From Nelumbo lutea (lineage: Eukaryota; Streptophyta; Magnoliopsida; Proteales; Nelumbonaceae), in NCBI GenBank assembly GCA_022828595.1, contig JAKGHH010000002.1, positions 41,820,222 through 41,884,221 on the forward strand: a stretch of DNA of 64,000 nt, given 5' to 3'. A model generated the notes under the pieces. The model saw only the letters and a program-made list of their open reading frames with translations. It made no database searches and was not told the DNA's origin. This document shows, piece by piece, positions 61,601 to 64,000 of this stretch. The first letter of the stretch is position 1. Each line of letters starts with the position of its first letter. The position numbers and the translations under genes are program-made.

Positions 61601-61963
61601 GAGGAATTTATCCGTTCAGCTTGCTTGACAGCTCTATGGTCCATCCACACAATAATATTTCTCCTTGTATCACCACTCCAAGAAACTGTAACAGGAGAGC
61701 CATCAGCATCCACTGCAACTGCAAATAGAAAACAAGGTCAATAGTTTAGCAACACAGTCTCAAAAATACATTAAATAATATCTTTTAAAAATAAAAAACT
61801 GGAGACTTGAGAATGTGCATGAAGAATCAGTAGAAGGTCACAAACCAAGTGAACAAGTAGCCGCAAATCCCAGACCACTTACTTCTTCACCTGCAACATT
61901 TGCAAGAGAACATGCTGCTTTTACAGATGCACAGATTGAATGCCAGATATCAGTTGAAGATTG
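17805..61963 (-). CDS. FGGY-family carbohydrate kinase (13 exons visible, 5' exon(s) outside window)
   Basis: Thirteen exons join into 525 codons plus TAG with every splice phase compatible: 61963-61846, 61718-61540, 59584-59502, 59144-58960, 54709-54648, 54446-54338, 54242-54123, 23380-23261, 23113-22993, 22887-22731, 19683-19611, 18904-18777, 17927-17805. The protein matches plant homologues of the FGGY/YDR109C D-ribulokinase clade; family knowledge suggests ATP-dependent phosphorylation of a ketopentose in the cytosol, but the substrate here is inferred. Visible landmarks are [32 protein letters not shown], the DAHAGG motif with the likely catalytic Asp (visible residue 225), [19 protein letters not shown], and the LLACGG adenosine-side motif (residue ~424). 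About 55 N-terminal residues (the first phosphate-binding loop) are missing because the gene runs past 64,000. Residue 263 is Phe where relatives have Ser. Introns 4 and 7 are packed with transposons. Confidence 0.92.
18080..18096 (+). repeat. Poly(G) tract
   Basis: Sixteen G with one C at 18088, in the last intron of the kinase. On the transcript (minus) strand it is poly(C). Confidence 0.85.
18777..18904 (-). CDS. FGGY kinase, visible exon 12
   Basis: Encodes [20 protein letters not shown], then [20 protein letters not shown] and GQ. Acceptor AATACAG, donor GTATGA. Confidence 0.94.
19498..19609. repeat. Compound microsatellite (CA)n-(GATA)n-(GA)n
   Basis: A (CA)n run is followed by GATA/GATG units and about 20 units of AG, ending at 19609, directly against an exon of the kinase. 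Confidence 0.95.
19611..19683 (-). CDS. FGGY kinase, visible exon 11
   Basis: Encodes [20 protein letters not shown] and ADII. LLACGG is the glycine motif on the nucleotide side. Acceptor AGTACAG. The donor is GTCTCTCTCT, where everything after GT is the start of a (TC)n microsatellite. Confidence 0.93.
19684..22230. other. Intron sequence of the kinase, nothing else recognised
   Basis: No coding remnants or clear repeat ends were found. The region between 20360 and 20900 is less AT-rich than its surroundings and may be old transposon sequence. Confidence 0.4.
22235..22604. mobile_element. Inverted-repeat element, relative of 17209-17596
   Basis: Starts TTAGGGGTGTCAAT and ends ATTGACACCCTCA, with an internal GTCCATTGACACCTAT boundary near 22373-22390 that again divides it in two. 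Filled with TCCAATCCAAT and GGTCCA words. Lies in a kinase intron. Confidence 0.6.
22731..22887 (-). CDS. FGGY kinase, visible exon 10
   Basis: Encodes [40 protein letters not shown], and [12 protein letters not shown], the most conserved C-domain region. Acceptor TCTCAG, donor GTAAGA. Confidence 0.94.
22993..23113 (-). CDS. FGGY kinase, visible exon 9
   Basis: Encodes [20 protein letters not shown], then [19 protein letters not shown]. Acceptor ATTCCAG, donor GTATAG. Confidence 0.92.
23261..23380 (-). CDS. FGGY kinase, visible exon 8
   Basis: Encodes [20 protein letters not shown], then [19 protein letters not shown]. Acceptor CTTCAG, donor GTAAGT. Confidence 0.93.
23698..23934. mobile_element. 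Candidate MITE, 237 bp
   Basis: The left end GTTCAAAGTATCAATACACC and the reverse complement of the right end, GTTCAAAGTATTGACACGAT, share an 11-bp perfect inverted repeat and partial similarity beyond. No convincing target duplication was found. Lies in the giant intron, 318 bp from the exon at 23380. Confidence 0.5.
24115..24650 (+). pseudogene. LINE reverse transcriptase remnant
   Basis: Encodes [20 protein letters not shown] (just past the YxDD site), [39 protein letters not shown], and [20 protein letters not shown], all plant L1-type RT. After a TAG at 24550 it continues briefly in broken frames, then stops abruptly near 24650 against another LINE's ORF1. Confidence 0.85.
24830..25338 (+). 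pseudogene. LINE ORF1 N-terminal domain (DUF4283-like), interrupted by copia A
   Basis: Broken frames encode [20 protein letters not shown], a [15 protein letters not shown] segment, [15 protein letters not shown], and [20 protein letters not shown] with [15 protein letters not shown], the pattern of plant LINE ORF1 DUF4283 domains. Copia A begins at 25339, and ORF1-like sequence resumes at 49007. Confidence 0.7.
25339..25659 (+). repeat. Copia A 5' LTR
   Basis: TGTAGAAAGACTGG to ATTCACA, 321 bp. It matches the split 3' LTR (30251-30286 plus 48712-49006) over its whole length with scattered differences. Contains the CT-rich 3' region typical of these LTRs. Confidence 0.88.
25663..25674 (+). 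other. Copia A primer binding site
   Basis: TGGTATCAGAGC, 3 nt after the LTR. Confidence 0.9.
26117..30234 (+). pseudogene. Copia A gag-pol (dead)
   Basis: The order is gag, protease, integrase, RT, RNase H, the Ty1/copia order. Gag starts near ATG 26117 and keeps [13 protein letters not shown], with a stop and a deletion after KWMFE. The zinc knuckle region reads [14 protein letters not shown], with its second Cys replaced by Ser. Protease has [12 protein letters not shown] (about 27003). GAG-pre-integrase has [14 protein letters not shown]. The integrase region follows with stops. RT has [26 protein letters not shown], and [20 protein letters not shown]. RNase H remnants run to [13 protein letters not shown]. 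Many stops and frameshifts make it the most decayed of the four nested copies, as expected for the oldest. Confidence 0.88.
30239..30250 (+). other. Copia A polypurine tract
   Basis: CTTGAGGGGGAG directly before the 3' LTR. Confidence 0.85.
30251..30286 (+). repeat. Copia A 3' LTR, first part
   Basis: The first 36 bp of the LTR (TGTAAAGAGATTGG to CTAATATTTG), cut by insertion of copia B. ATTTG at 30282-30286 is the left copy of B's target duplication. Confidence 0.88.
30287..30652 (-). repeat. Copia B 3' LTR
   Basis: 366 bp, AGTAGTCGTACACG to TTTCCTACA on the plus strand, matching 37112-37323 plus 48563-48706. On the element's own strand it starts TGTAGGAAAC and ends GACTACT, so the usual terminal CA is absent. 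Confidence 0.88.
30653..30668 (-). other. Copia B polypurine tract
   Basis: Plus CTCCCCCTTAAGTTGG, i.e. CCAACTTAAGGGGGAG on the minus strand next to the LTR. Confidence 0.8.
30690..31875 (-). pseudogene. Copia B RT C-terminal part and RNase H
   Basis: From 31875 the minus strand encodes [20 protein letters not shown], then [19 protein letters not shown]. After a stop it gives [20 protein letters not shown] and [20 protein letters not shown]. RNase H pieces continue in broken frames to about 30690. The preceding RT half lies on the far side of the solo LTR, at 33756-33900. Confidence 0.88.
31907..33750. mobile_element. Solo LTR, 1,844 bp, inserted in copia B RT
   Basis: The segment starts TGTTAGACAG and ends TATCCCTTCA (TG..CA) and is flanked by ATAAT on both sides (31902-31906 and 33751-33755). 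It splits B's RT frame between ...TTIRVLLL and [10 protein letters not shown]... . It encodes no protein domain and has no primer site or polypurine tract at its edges, so it is best read as a solo LTR left by LTR-LTR recombination. A near-palindrome around GATAAGGATTATCCCTTATC lies at 33090-33103. Its length is large for copia and the family is unknown. Orientation was not resolved. Confidence 0.75.
33756..33900 (-). pseudogene. Copia B RT N-terminal part
   Basis: Encodes [16 protein letters not shown] and [14 protein letters not shown] on the minus strand, the start of the copia RT domain. A few residues between GFT and the TPVAK segment are missing compared with relatives. Confidence 0.85.
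34300..35400 (-). pseudogene. Copia B protease and integrase region
   Basis: Minus-strand frames contain [19 protein letters not shown] (protease, near 35340-35390, DSGAS altered to DSGAF), [15 protein letters not shown] (first Asp of the integrase triad, near 34860) and TPQQNRDAE (the integrase Glu region near 34560, with altered context GVAE to RDAE). Stops and frameshifts throughout. Confidence 0.8.
35455..36451 (-). pseudogene. Copia B gag
   Basis: An ATG at 36451 opens a Gag with [40 protein letters not shown], and [14 protein letters not shown] frameshift near 35860 moves to the frame holding the zinc knuckle [14 protein letters not shown] (C-x2-C-x4-H-x4-C, intact). Best preserved part of element B. 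Confidence 0.88.
37099..37111 (-). other. Copia B primer binding site
   Basis: Plus GGCTCTGATACCA is the reverse complement of TGGTATCAGAGCC, next to the LTR at 37112. Confidence 0.9.
37112..37323 (-). repeat. Copia B 5' LTR, split by copia C (first part)
   Basis: Matches 30287 onward up to GCTTACATGGCAAT, where copia C begins. The remainder is at 48563-48706. Confidence 0.88.
37324..37598 (+). repeat. Copia C 5' LTR
   Basis: 275 bp, TGTTAGAATGCTCG to GTTTACTTACA. By eye it differs from the 3' LTR (48283-48557) at 13 positions with no gap. Contains a TGAATAAATACAAG TATA/poly(A)-like stretch. The left target copy GCAAT is at 37319-37323. Confidence 0.93.
37599..37612 (+). other. Copia C primer binding site
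   Basis: TGGTATCAGAACAG directly after the LTR, with one change (AGAAC for AGAGC) from the usual site. Confidence 0.88.
38372..39757 (+). pseudogene. Copia C gag and protease
   Basis: ATG at 38372 ([13 protein letters not shown]). A long intact Gag with [35 protein letters not shown], a Gly/Arg-rich stretch (residues ~230-275), and the zinc knuckle [14 protein letters not shown] (C-x2-C-x4-H-x4-C). Protease follows as [13 protein letters not shown], in which the catalytic DSG is DSR, so it is probably inactive. A TAG at 39755-39757 in the place of a Gln codon before DLKTGRKIG cuts the polyprotein. Confidence 0.9.
39758..40205 (+). pseudogene. Copia C integrase N-terminal part
   Basis: Same frame as the gag after the [19 protein letters not shown] with [14 protein letters not shown] is the H2C2 zinc region. 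[10 protein letters not shown] holds the first catalytic Asp, followed by [16 protein letters not shown]. The frame is cut at 40206-40210 by copia D and resumes at 45886. Confidence 0.9.
40211..40450 (+). repeat. Copia D 5' LTR
   Basis: 240 bp, TGTTAACTGGTATA to TTGCTCAACA. It contains TATAAATAG and long CTT-rich tracts. Versus the 3' LTR, 11 substitutions and one 3-bp CTT gap counted by eye. Confidence 0.94.
40451..40464 (+). other. Copia D primer binding site
   Basis: TGGTATCAGAGCAG immediately after the LTR. Confidence 0.92.
40465..41273 (+). other. Copia D untranslated leader
   Basis: About 800 bp between primer site and gag ATG without domain similarity. Confidence 0.6.
41274..42182 (+). 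pseudogene. Copia D gag
   Basis: ATG at 41274 ([12 protein letters not shown]). Intact Gag of 302 codons with [55 protein letters not shown], and the zinc knuckle [18 protein letters not shown] (42180-42182) stands where the frame would continue into the protease; it may be a CGA-to-TGA mutation. Confidence 0.92.
42183..43137 (+). pseudogene. Copia D protease and integrase N-terminus
   Basis: After the TGA the same frame reaches [11 protein letters not shown] (protease active site, intact DSGAS). A small deletion near 42490, probably 2 nt, shifts to the next frame, which reads [19 protein letters not shown], the Gag-pre-integrase [26 protein letters not shown], and [11 protein letters not shown] with [19 protein letters not shown], ending at TGA 43135-43137. 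Confidence 0.9.
43138..44139 (+). pseudogene. Copia D integrase C-terminal part and linker
   Basis: Continues with [12 protein letters not shown] (second integrase Asp), [14 protein letters not shown] (the Glu), [18 protein letters not shown], and [14 protein letters not shown] at 43627-43629 and near 43864, and TGA at 44137-44139, interrupt the frame before the RT. The linker is Pro/Ser-rich as usual. Confidence 0.88.
44140..45636 (+). pseudogene. Copia D reverse transcriptase and RNase H
   Basis: One frame with a single TAA at 44653-44655. RT has [63 protein letters not shown], and the catalytic [10 protein letters not shown] (about 44677). RNase H has [57 protein letters not shown], and ends IDIYAPT-TGA next to the polypurine tract. 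The best preserved pol in the window. Confidence 0.93.
45631..45643 (+). other. Copia D polypurine tract
   Basis: ACTTGAGGGGGAG directly before the 3' LTR. Confidence 0.9.
45644..45880 (+). repeat. Copia D 3' LTR
   Basis: 237 bp, TGTTAACAGGTGTA to CTGCTCAACA. Target duplication GTGTT at 40206-40210 and 45881-45885. Confidence 0.94.
45886..47346 (+). pseudogene. Copia C integrase C-terminal part and RT
   Basis: Resumes the integrase cut by copia D with RSDNAKEY (second Asp) and [20 protein letters not shown] (Glu), then [12 protein letters not shown] and [11 protein letters not shown]. After a Pro/Ser/Thr-rich linker, RT has [20 protein letters not shown] and [21 protein letters not shown] frameshift near 47325 at the VYVDD site turns it into VYMWMILS. 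Confidence 0.9.
47328..48276 (+). pseudogene. Copia C RT end and RNase H
   Basis: The shifted frame supplies [54 protein letters not shown], and [15 protein letters not shown] near 47980 and 48180 interrupt [27 protein letters not shown] and the [19 protein letters not shown] end. The polypurine tract CTTGAGGGGGAG ends at 48282. Confidence 0.88.
48283..48557 (+). repeat. Copia C 3' LTR
   Basis: 275 bp, same ends as the 5' LTR. The right target copy reads ACAAT (48558-48562), one base off the left GCAAT. Confidence 0.93.
48563..48706 (-). repeat. Copia B 5' LTR, second part
   Basis: Continues the LTR interrupted at 37323 and ends TTTCCTACA. Followed by ATTTG (48707-48711), the right copy of B's target duplication. 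Confidence 0.88.
48712..49006 (+). repeat. Copia A 3' LTR, second part
   Basis: Continues TTTTATGTTTAAGTAGTG exactly where 30286 left off and ends AGATTCACA. Its partner in the 5' LTR starts at 25375. Confidence 0.88.
49007..50304 (+). pseudogene. LINE ORF1, continued
   Basis: Glu/Lys/Gly-rich sequence in broken frames (for example [20 protein letters not shown] at 49665-49720), consistent with the less conserved linker of a plant LINE ORF1 and continuing the DUF4283 part left of copia A. No strong domain is visible, so the assignment rests mainly on position and on the similar composition. Confidence 0.5.
50305..50950. mobile_element. Inverted-repeat element rich in CGCCTAGG
   Basis: The left region CCATACTTGTCAAAGCGACG with GCCTAGGCGACAAGGCG is mirrored by the right region; reverse complement CCATAGTTTTCAAGGCACC with GCTAGGCGACTGGGAGG. 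It is AT-rich between. About 640 bp, no coding capacity. Exact ends and target duplication are uncertain. A similar phrase (CAAGGTGCCGAGGAAAAGC) occurs at 20373. Confidence 0.55.
51290..51396 (+). other. LINE 3' end with poly(A)
   Basis: GGGTGTTTTCTTAACACC, TTGTACCCAAGC and a TTTCAATA stretch are followed by A9, like the 3' UTR and tail of plant L1-type LINEs. It follows ORF1-like sequence directly, so ORF2 appears deleted from this copy. Confidence 0.5.
51397..52513 (+). pseudogene. LINE ORF2 C-terminus: zinc-finger region and RNase H
   Basis: Encodes [35 protein letters not shown], and, after a frameshift, [20 protein letters not shown] (the RT zinc-binding region). A type-I RNase H follows (51911-52321) with [29 protein letters not shown] and [19 protein letters not shown]. 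It continues frameshifted with [17 protein letters not shown]. 5' truncated. Confidence 0.85.
52510..53515 (-). pseudogene. Ty3/gypsy gag remnant
   Basis: Minus-strand frames give [47 protein letters not shown], and [18 protein letters not shown], a plant gypsy Gag. A degenerate primer-site-like GATACCAGATAGGAAC lies near 53500, just upstream of gag on that strand. Frameshifts and stops throughout. Both ends are lost. Confidence 0.65.
53516..54122. other. Kinase intron, 5' end, no element recognised
   Basis: AT-rich intron sequence next to the exon at 54123. Confidence 0.45.
54123..54242 (-). CDS. FGGY kinase, visible exon 7
   Basis: Encodes [20 protein letters not shown] and on to [10 protein letters not shown]. 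The CGTFTCHM motif carries Phe (TTC) where I expect Ser in the family. Acceptor TTTTTTTCAG, donor GTATGC. The next intron is 30,742 bp. Confidence 0.93.
54338..54446 (-). CDS. FGGY kinase, visible exon 6 (catalytic Asp)
   Basis: Encodes [20 protein letters not shown] and on to VSQYEEK. The Asp of DAHAGG corresponds to the catalytic base of FGGY kinases. Acceptor TTTTCAG, donor GTTTTA. Confidence 0.93.
54648..54709 (-). CDS. FGGY kinase, visible exon 5
   Basis: Encodes [20 protein letters not shown]. The intron after it starts AAG|GCAAGAA, a GC-AG intron. Any GT nearby would break the PAAAK-ELGL junction conserved in the family. Confidence 0.93.
55200..57078 (-). pseudogene. Copia gag-protease remnant (element J)
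   Basis: Minus strand: Gag start [20 protein letters not shown] at 57078, then a gap of broken frames. At 56503-55757 there are two zinc knuckles, [14 protein letters not shown] and [14 protein letters not shown], then protease-like [15 protein letters not shown] (DSGAS altered to DYGDT) and [22 protein letters not shown]-pre-integrase pieces ([15 protein letters not shown]) follow to about 55314. No RT remains. Inserted in a 4,250-bp kinase intron in the same orientation as the gene. Confidence 0.82.
57400..58800 (-). pseudogene. LINE ORF2 remnant with RT active site (element I)
   Basis: Minus strand 58737-58018 encodes [20 protein letters not shown], the catalytic box [14 protein letters not shown], and [20 protein letters not shown] with [18 protein letters not shown]. 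Then 57769-57488 gives [20 protein letters not shown] and [12 protein letters not shown] local duplication with a poly(A/T) insert (58040-58100) repeats the FTLANL/FTLADL segment. 5' truncated. The 3' end near 57400 is uncertain. Confidence 0.85.
58960..59144 (-). CDS. FGGY kinase, visible exon 4
   Basis: Encodes [20 protein letters not shown], then [20 protein letters not shown] and GHHAKI. Acceptor ATCCTAG, donor GTATAC. The following 4,250-bp intron contains a copia fragment and a LINE. Confidence 0.93.
59502..59584 (-). CDS. FGGY kinase, visible exon 3
   Basis: Encodes [20 protein letters not shown] and LSDWLSY, continuing the PPK-LLWVKEN substrate-domain segment. Acceptor TTTTGCAG, donor GTAATC, phase 2 end completed by the next exon as Arg. 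Confidence 0.92.
59585..60345. other. Kinase intron, nothing recognised
   Basis: AT-rich; the phrases around 60180-60320 resemble dispersed repeats but no ends could be defined. Confidence 0.4.
60346..60687. mobile_element. Tourist-like MITE, 342 bp
   Basis: The left end GGGCCAATTCGTTTTTTGG and the reverse complement of the right end, GGCCCTGTTTGCTTTTTGG, form imperfect inverted repeats. TAA flanks both sides (60343-60345 and 60688-60690). Non-coding. Lies in a kinase intron. Confidence 0.72.
61263..61562. repeat. Tandem duplication including an exon end of the kinase
   Basis: Copy 1 (61263-61408) and copy 2 (61429-61562) share GTGTTCAA-G-TTTTACT, TACCAAGATCTAGG, GAGGAACAGGAATGAACATT and CCTTTGGAGGTTGCAT. 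Copy 2 contains the true 3' end of visible exon 2 with donor GTACTT. Copy 1 has the same codons for PEMQPPK followed by GTTCTT. Period about 166 bp. Confidence 0.9.
61540..61718 (-). CDS. FGGY kinase, visible exon 2
   Basis: Encodes [20 protein letters not shown], then the conserved [16 protein letters not shown], and ends PEMQPPK with donor GTACTT. Acceptor TTTGCAG. The last ~23 coding bases and the donor are duplicated downstream in the intron. Confidence 0.92.
61846..61963 (-). CDS. FGGY kinase, visible exon 1
   Basis: Encodes [20 protein letters not shown], then [12 protein letters not shown], and ends in phase 1 before a GTTTGT donor. The acceptor is AAACAG, preceded by an A-rich rather than pyrimidine-rich stretch because a LINE poly(A) tail lies at 61980-61989. 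Confidence 0.88.
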
Positions 61964-61979
61964 CTGTTTCAACAATAAG

Positions 61980-62152
61980 TTTTTTTTTTAATCAGTAAAA
62001 TTTTGATTTTATTAAAATAATACGTGAAAAAACAATACAAATTTGATTTGAAGACCATGATATCAGTCCCAAAATCAACAATATGTTACAAAGATACCCA
62101 GAACAATTGCTCCCTTTCTACCCCTTGTTTAGCAAGAGAGTCAGCTCTGTTT
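61980..62152 (-). pseudogene. LINE 3' end with poly(A), minus strand
   Basis: Minus strand from about 62152 encodes [20 protein letters not shown], the end of a LINE RNase H, then a 3' UTR (ATTTTAATAAAATC) and A10 at 61989-61980. Very short, strongly 5' truncated. Confidence 0.6.
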
Positions 62153-62276
62153 CAAAAGTTATCAGTGGTGCTAAATATTTCACAGGGTTTTTTGGTAACA
62201 GCAAAACTCTTACATATTTAAAGCTGTCAGTATGAGGGGTAAAATAACAAGAAAGACATAAACAAGTCATAAAGAT

Positions 62277-64000
62277 TAAATGAACCTCCCAGTGTACTAT
62301 ATGTCGGTTTTTAGGATGCCTCAAACTGTGGTAAAAAGAGTTGAAAAGATAATGAGAAATTTCCTTTGGGAGCCTGGTGAAGGGAAGAAAGATCATTTTG
62401 TTAGATGGTATAAGGTGATGCAACTAAAGGCTGAAGGGGCTCTGGGCATTGGAAATGTTAAGTTGAAGAACTCGGCTTTGTTGAGTAAATGGCTTTGGAG
62501 ATTCCCTAAAGAAAAGGAGAGGCTGTGGACTAGAGTAATTTAAAGTATCCATGGGCTGTCAAACAATGGTTGGGATGTGGGCTGCTTACATAGAGCTACT
62601 TTGGCTGCTCCTTGGAAGGCTATCCATGGCAATCTTCCTGTATTTCTCAATCACATAAGGTATGATTTGGCTTTGGGTCAGAGAATTAGATTTTTAGAGG
62701 ATATTTGGGTAGGGGAATCCCCCCTTCCGGAGGTTTTTCCTTCTCTCTTTGAGCTTTCTAGTTTCAAAGGTAAACCTATTTGTGAATTTATTAGTTCTTC
62801 CCCATCCCTTTCAGACCTGAGTTGGAACCTTGGCTTCACTAGAAACGTGAGAGAATCTGAAATTTCCAATGTCTCTTCTTTTCTTCTTCTACTGAGTTCA
62901 GTATTTTTGGGGGAGGGTGGTTTAGATTCTAGAGTGTGAGCCCTTAATCAGTCGGGTTCTTTTTCCTATAAGTCCTTTTTGAATTCTCTTATCTCCACCA
63001 CCCCTCACCTTTCCCTATTAAGGAGATATGGTCTCAGCCCATCCCTCCAAAAGTTGGTGCTTTTTGTTCGGAAGTGTTTCATGATTCCATTAACACCTAT
63101 GATCTACTTCAAACGAAAAGACCAAATTGGTGCTTGTCCCCAAGTTGGTTCTCTTTATGTAAGTTGTATGGTGAGACCGACTTTCATCTTTTGATCTCCT
63201 GTCCTTTTGCTAATTCTATTTGGGAGTGGTTTTCATCTCTTTTTGGATGCAGTTGGCCTCCCCCTGATTGTCTGGTAGGTGTATTTAGTTATCAATTTTT
63301 CAGCTGCCCGAAAAGAAGAGGCAGGATTATGTGGAGATGCACTAGAGTAGCAGTGATCTGTACAATTTAGAAGGAAAGGAACCTAAGAATCTTTGAAGAC
63401 AAGGAAAGAAGGAAGCTGTGATTGAGGTGATTACCCTAAAAGTAGCACATAGGGTGAGCACCTTAAAGCTTTTTGCTGACTTTAAGGTAGAAAAATTCTT
63501 CAGATCGTGGGGAACAATTGCAGGTTCTTCATCTAGAAGACAGAAAGTACATGAGGCCTGGTCTCCTCCATGTGTTGGGTGGAAGAAATTAAACTTTAAC
63601 GGTAGCTGTATGGGTAATCCTGAACCATTGGGTATTAGTGGGGTAAGTAGGGAAGAAAAAGGAAACATTCTAGCTTTGTACTCGGGGCCTATTTAGCATG
63701 GAGATGCGGTGAGATCAGAATTATTGGCAGCAGTCTATGGAGTAGAGAAAGATAAAGAAATGGGAATTAATAAGCTGATTATTGAAGGTGAGTCAAACGT
63801 AGTTGTGGGCTAGCTGTAAAAGGGGGAAGGAATCATATGGAAGTTAAGGAATGAATTTAGGCAATTCAAGAAGATTTCTAAAGACACAATGATCTAAATA
63901 AGGTGGATTAGGAGATCTGCAAACAGTGAATAGCTTCTATTTGGGCTTTGTTTTTGCTCACAACTCCTTGTTGTATCTCTGTTTTTTTAATCTAATGAAT
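62277..64000 (+). pseudogene. LINE ORF2 C-terminus: RT end, zinc region, RNase H
   Basis: Encodes [100 protein letters not shown], then a zinc region with ETDFHLLISCPFANSIWEWF. RNase H has WKKLNFNGSCMGNPEPLGIS, GVSREEKGNIL and a LIIEGESNVVVG segment, ending near RRSANS (63925), then a T-rich 3' UTR that runs to the window end. Several stops and frameshifts. The same LINE family as 24115-24650 and 51397-52513. Confidence 0.85.

Noticed and set aside
61980..63925. Twin-priming (5' inversion) of a single LINE, from the opposed fragments at 61980-62152 and 62277-64000
   Set aside because: Their coding breakpoints nearly meet (RRSANS and [10 protein letters not shown]), but the plus-strand fragment continues into its own 3' UTR-like sequence and 120 unexplained bases lie between them.
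1..64000. tRNA, rRNA, CRISPR or bacterial operon features
   Set aside because: None seen; the TGGTATCAGAGC motifs are retrotransposon primer sites, not tRNA genes.

Overview
The window looks like nuclear DNA of a flowering plant. The evidence is a multi-exon gene for a plant-type FGGY carbohydrate kinase, the last exon of an LRR receptor-like kinase, many Ty1/copia retrotransposons primed from initiator-Met tRNA (TGGTATCAGAGC sites), RNase H-bearing plant LINEs, and Tourist-type MITEs with 3-bp target duplications. I cannot name the species. No bacterial, organellar, tRNA, rRNA or CRISPR feature was recognised.

Layout. 1-10,200: AT-rich intergenic DNA with a ~250-bp tandem repeat and decayed copia and gypsy pieces. 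10,273-10,613: a lone terminal exon of an LRR receptor kinase. 10,614-17,600: intergenic DNA with a LINE remnant, a copia 3' end with LTR, and several MITEs. 17,805-61,963 (minus strand): 13 exons of one FGGY-family sugar kinase, giving 525 codons plus stop with every splice phase matching; about 55 N-terminal residues lie beyond position 64,000. 61,980-64,000: LINE remnants in the next upstream intron.

The most striking structure is the 30,742-bp intron between exons at 54,123 and 23,380. It holds four copia elements nested inside one another. Copia A (25,339-49,006) sits in a LINE. Copia B, antisense to A, sits in A's 3' LTR with TSD ATTTG. Copia C sits in B's LTR with TSD GCAAT/ACAAT. Copia D sits in C's integrase gene with TSD GTGTT. 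A 1,844-bp solo LTR (TSD ATAAT) also interrupts B's reverse transcriptase. A second intron of 4,250 bp holds another copia fragment and a LINE. Despite this load the kinase exons and splice sites are intact, so the gene is probably expressed, if the transcript can be spliced across 30 kb.

The kinase gene has several unusual local features. They are a GC-AG intron, a donor site fused to a (GA)n microsatellite, a LINE poly(A) tract about 14 nt from an acceptor, a duplicated exon end with its donor, and Phe in place of the usual Ser in a putative ATP-binding motif. I found no clear undescribed system beyond this architecture. All retroelement reading frames carry stops or frameshifts, and all appear non-autonomous.
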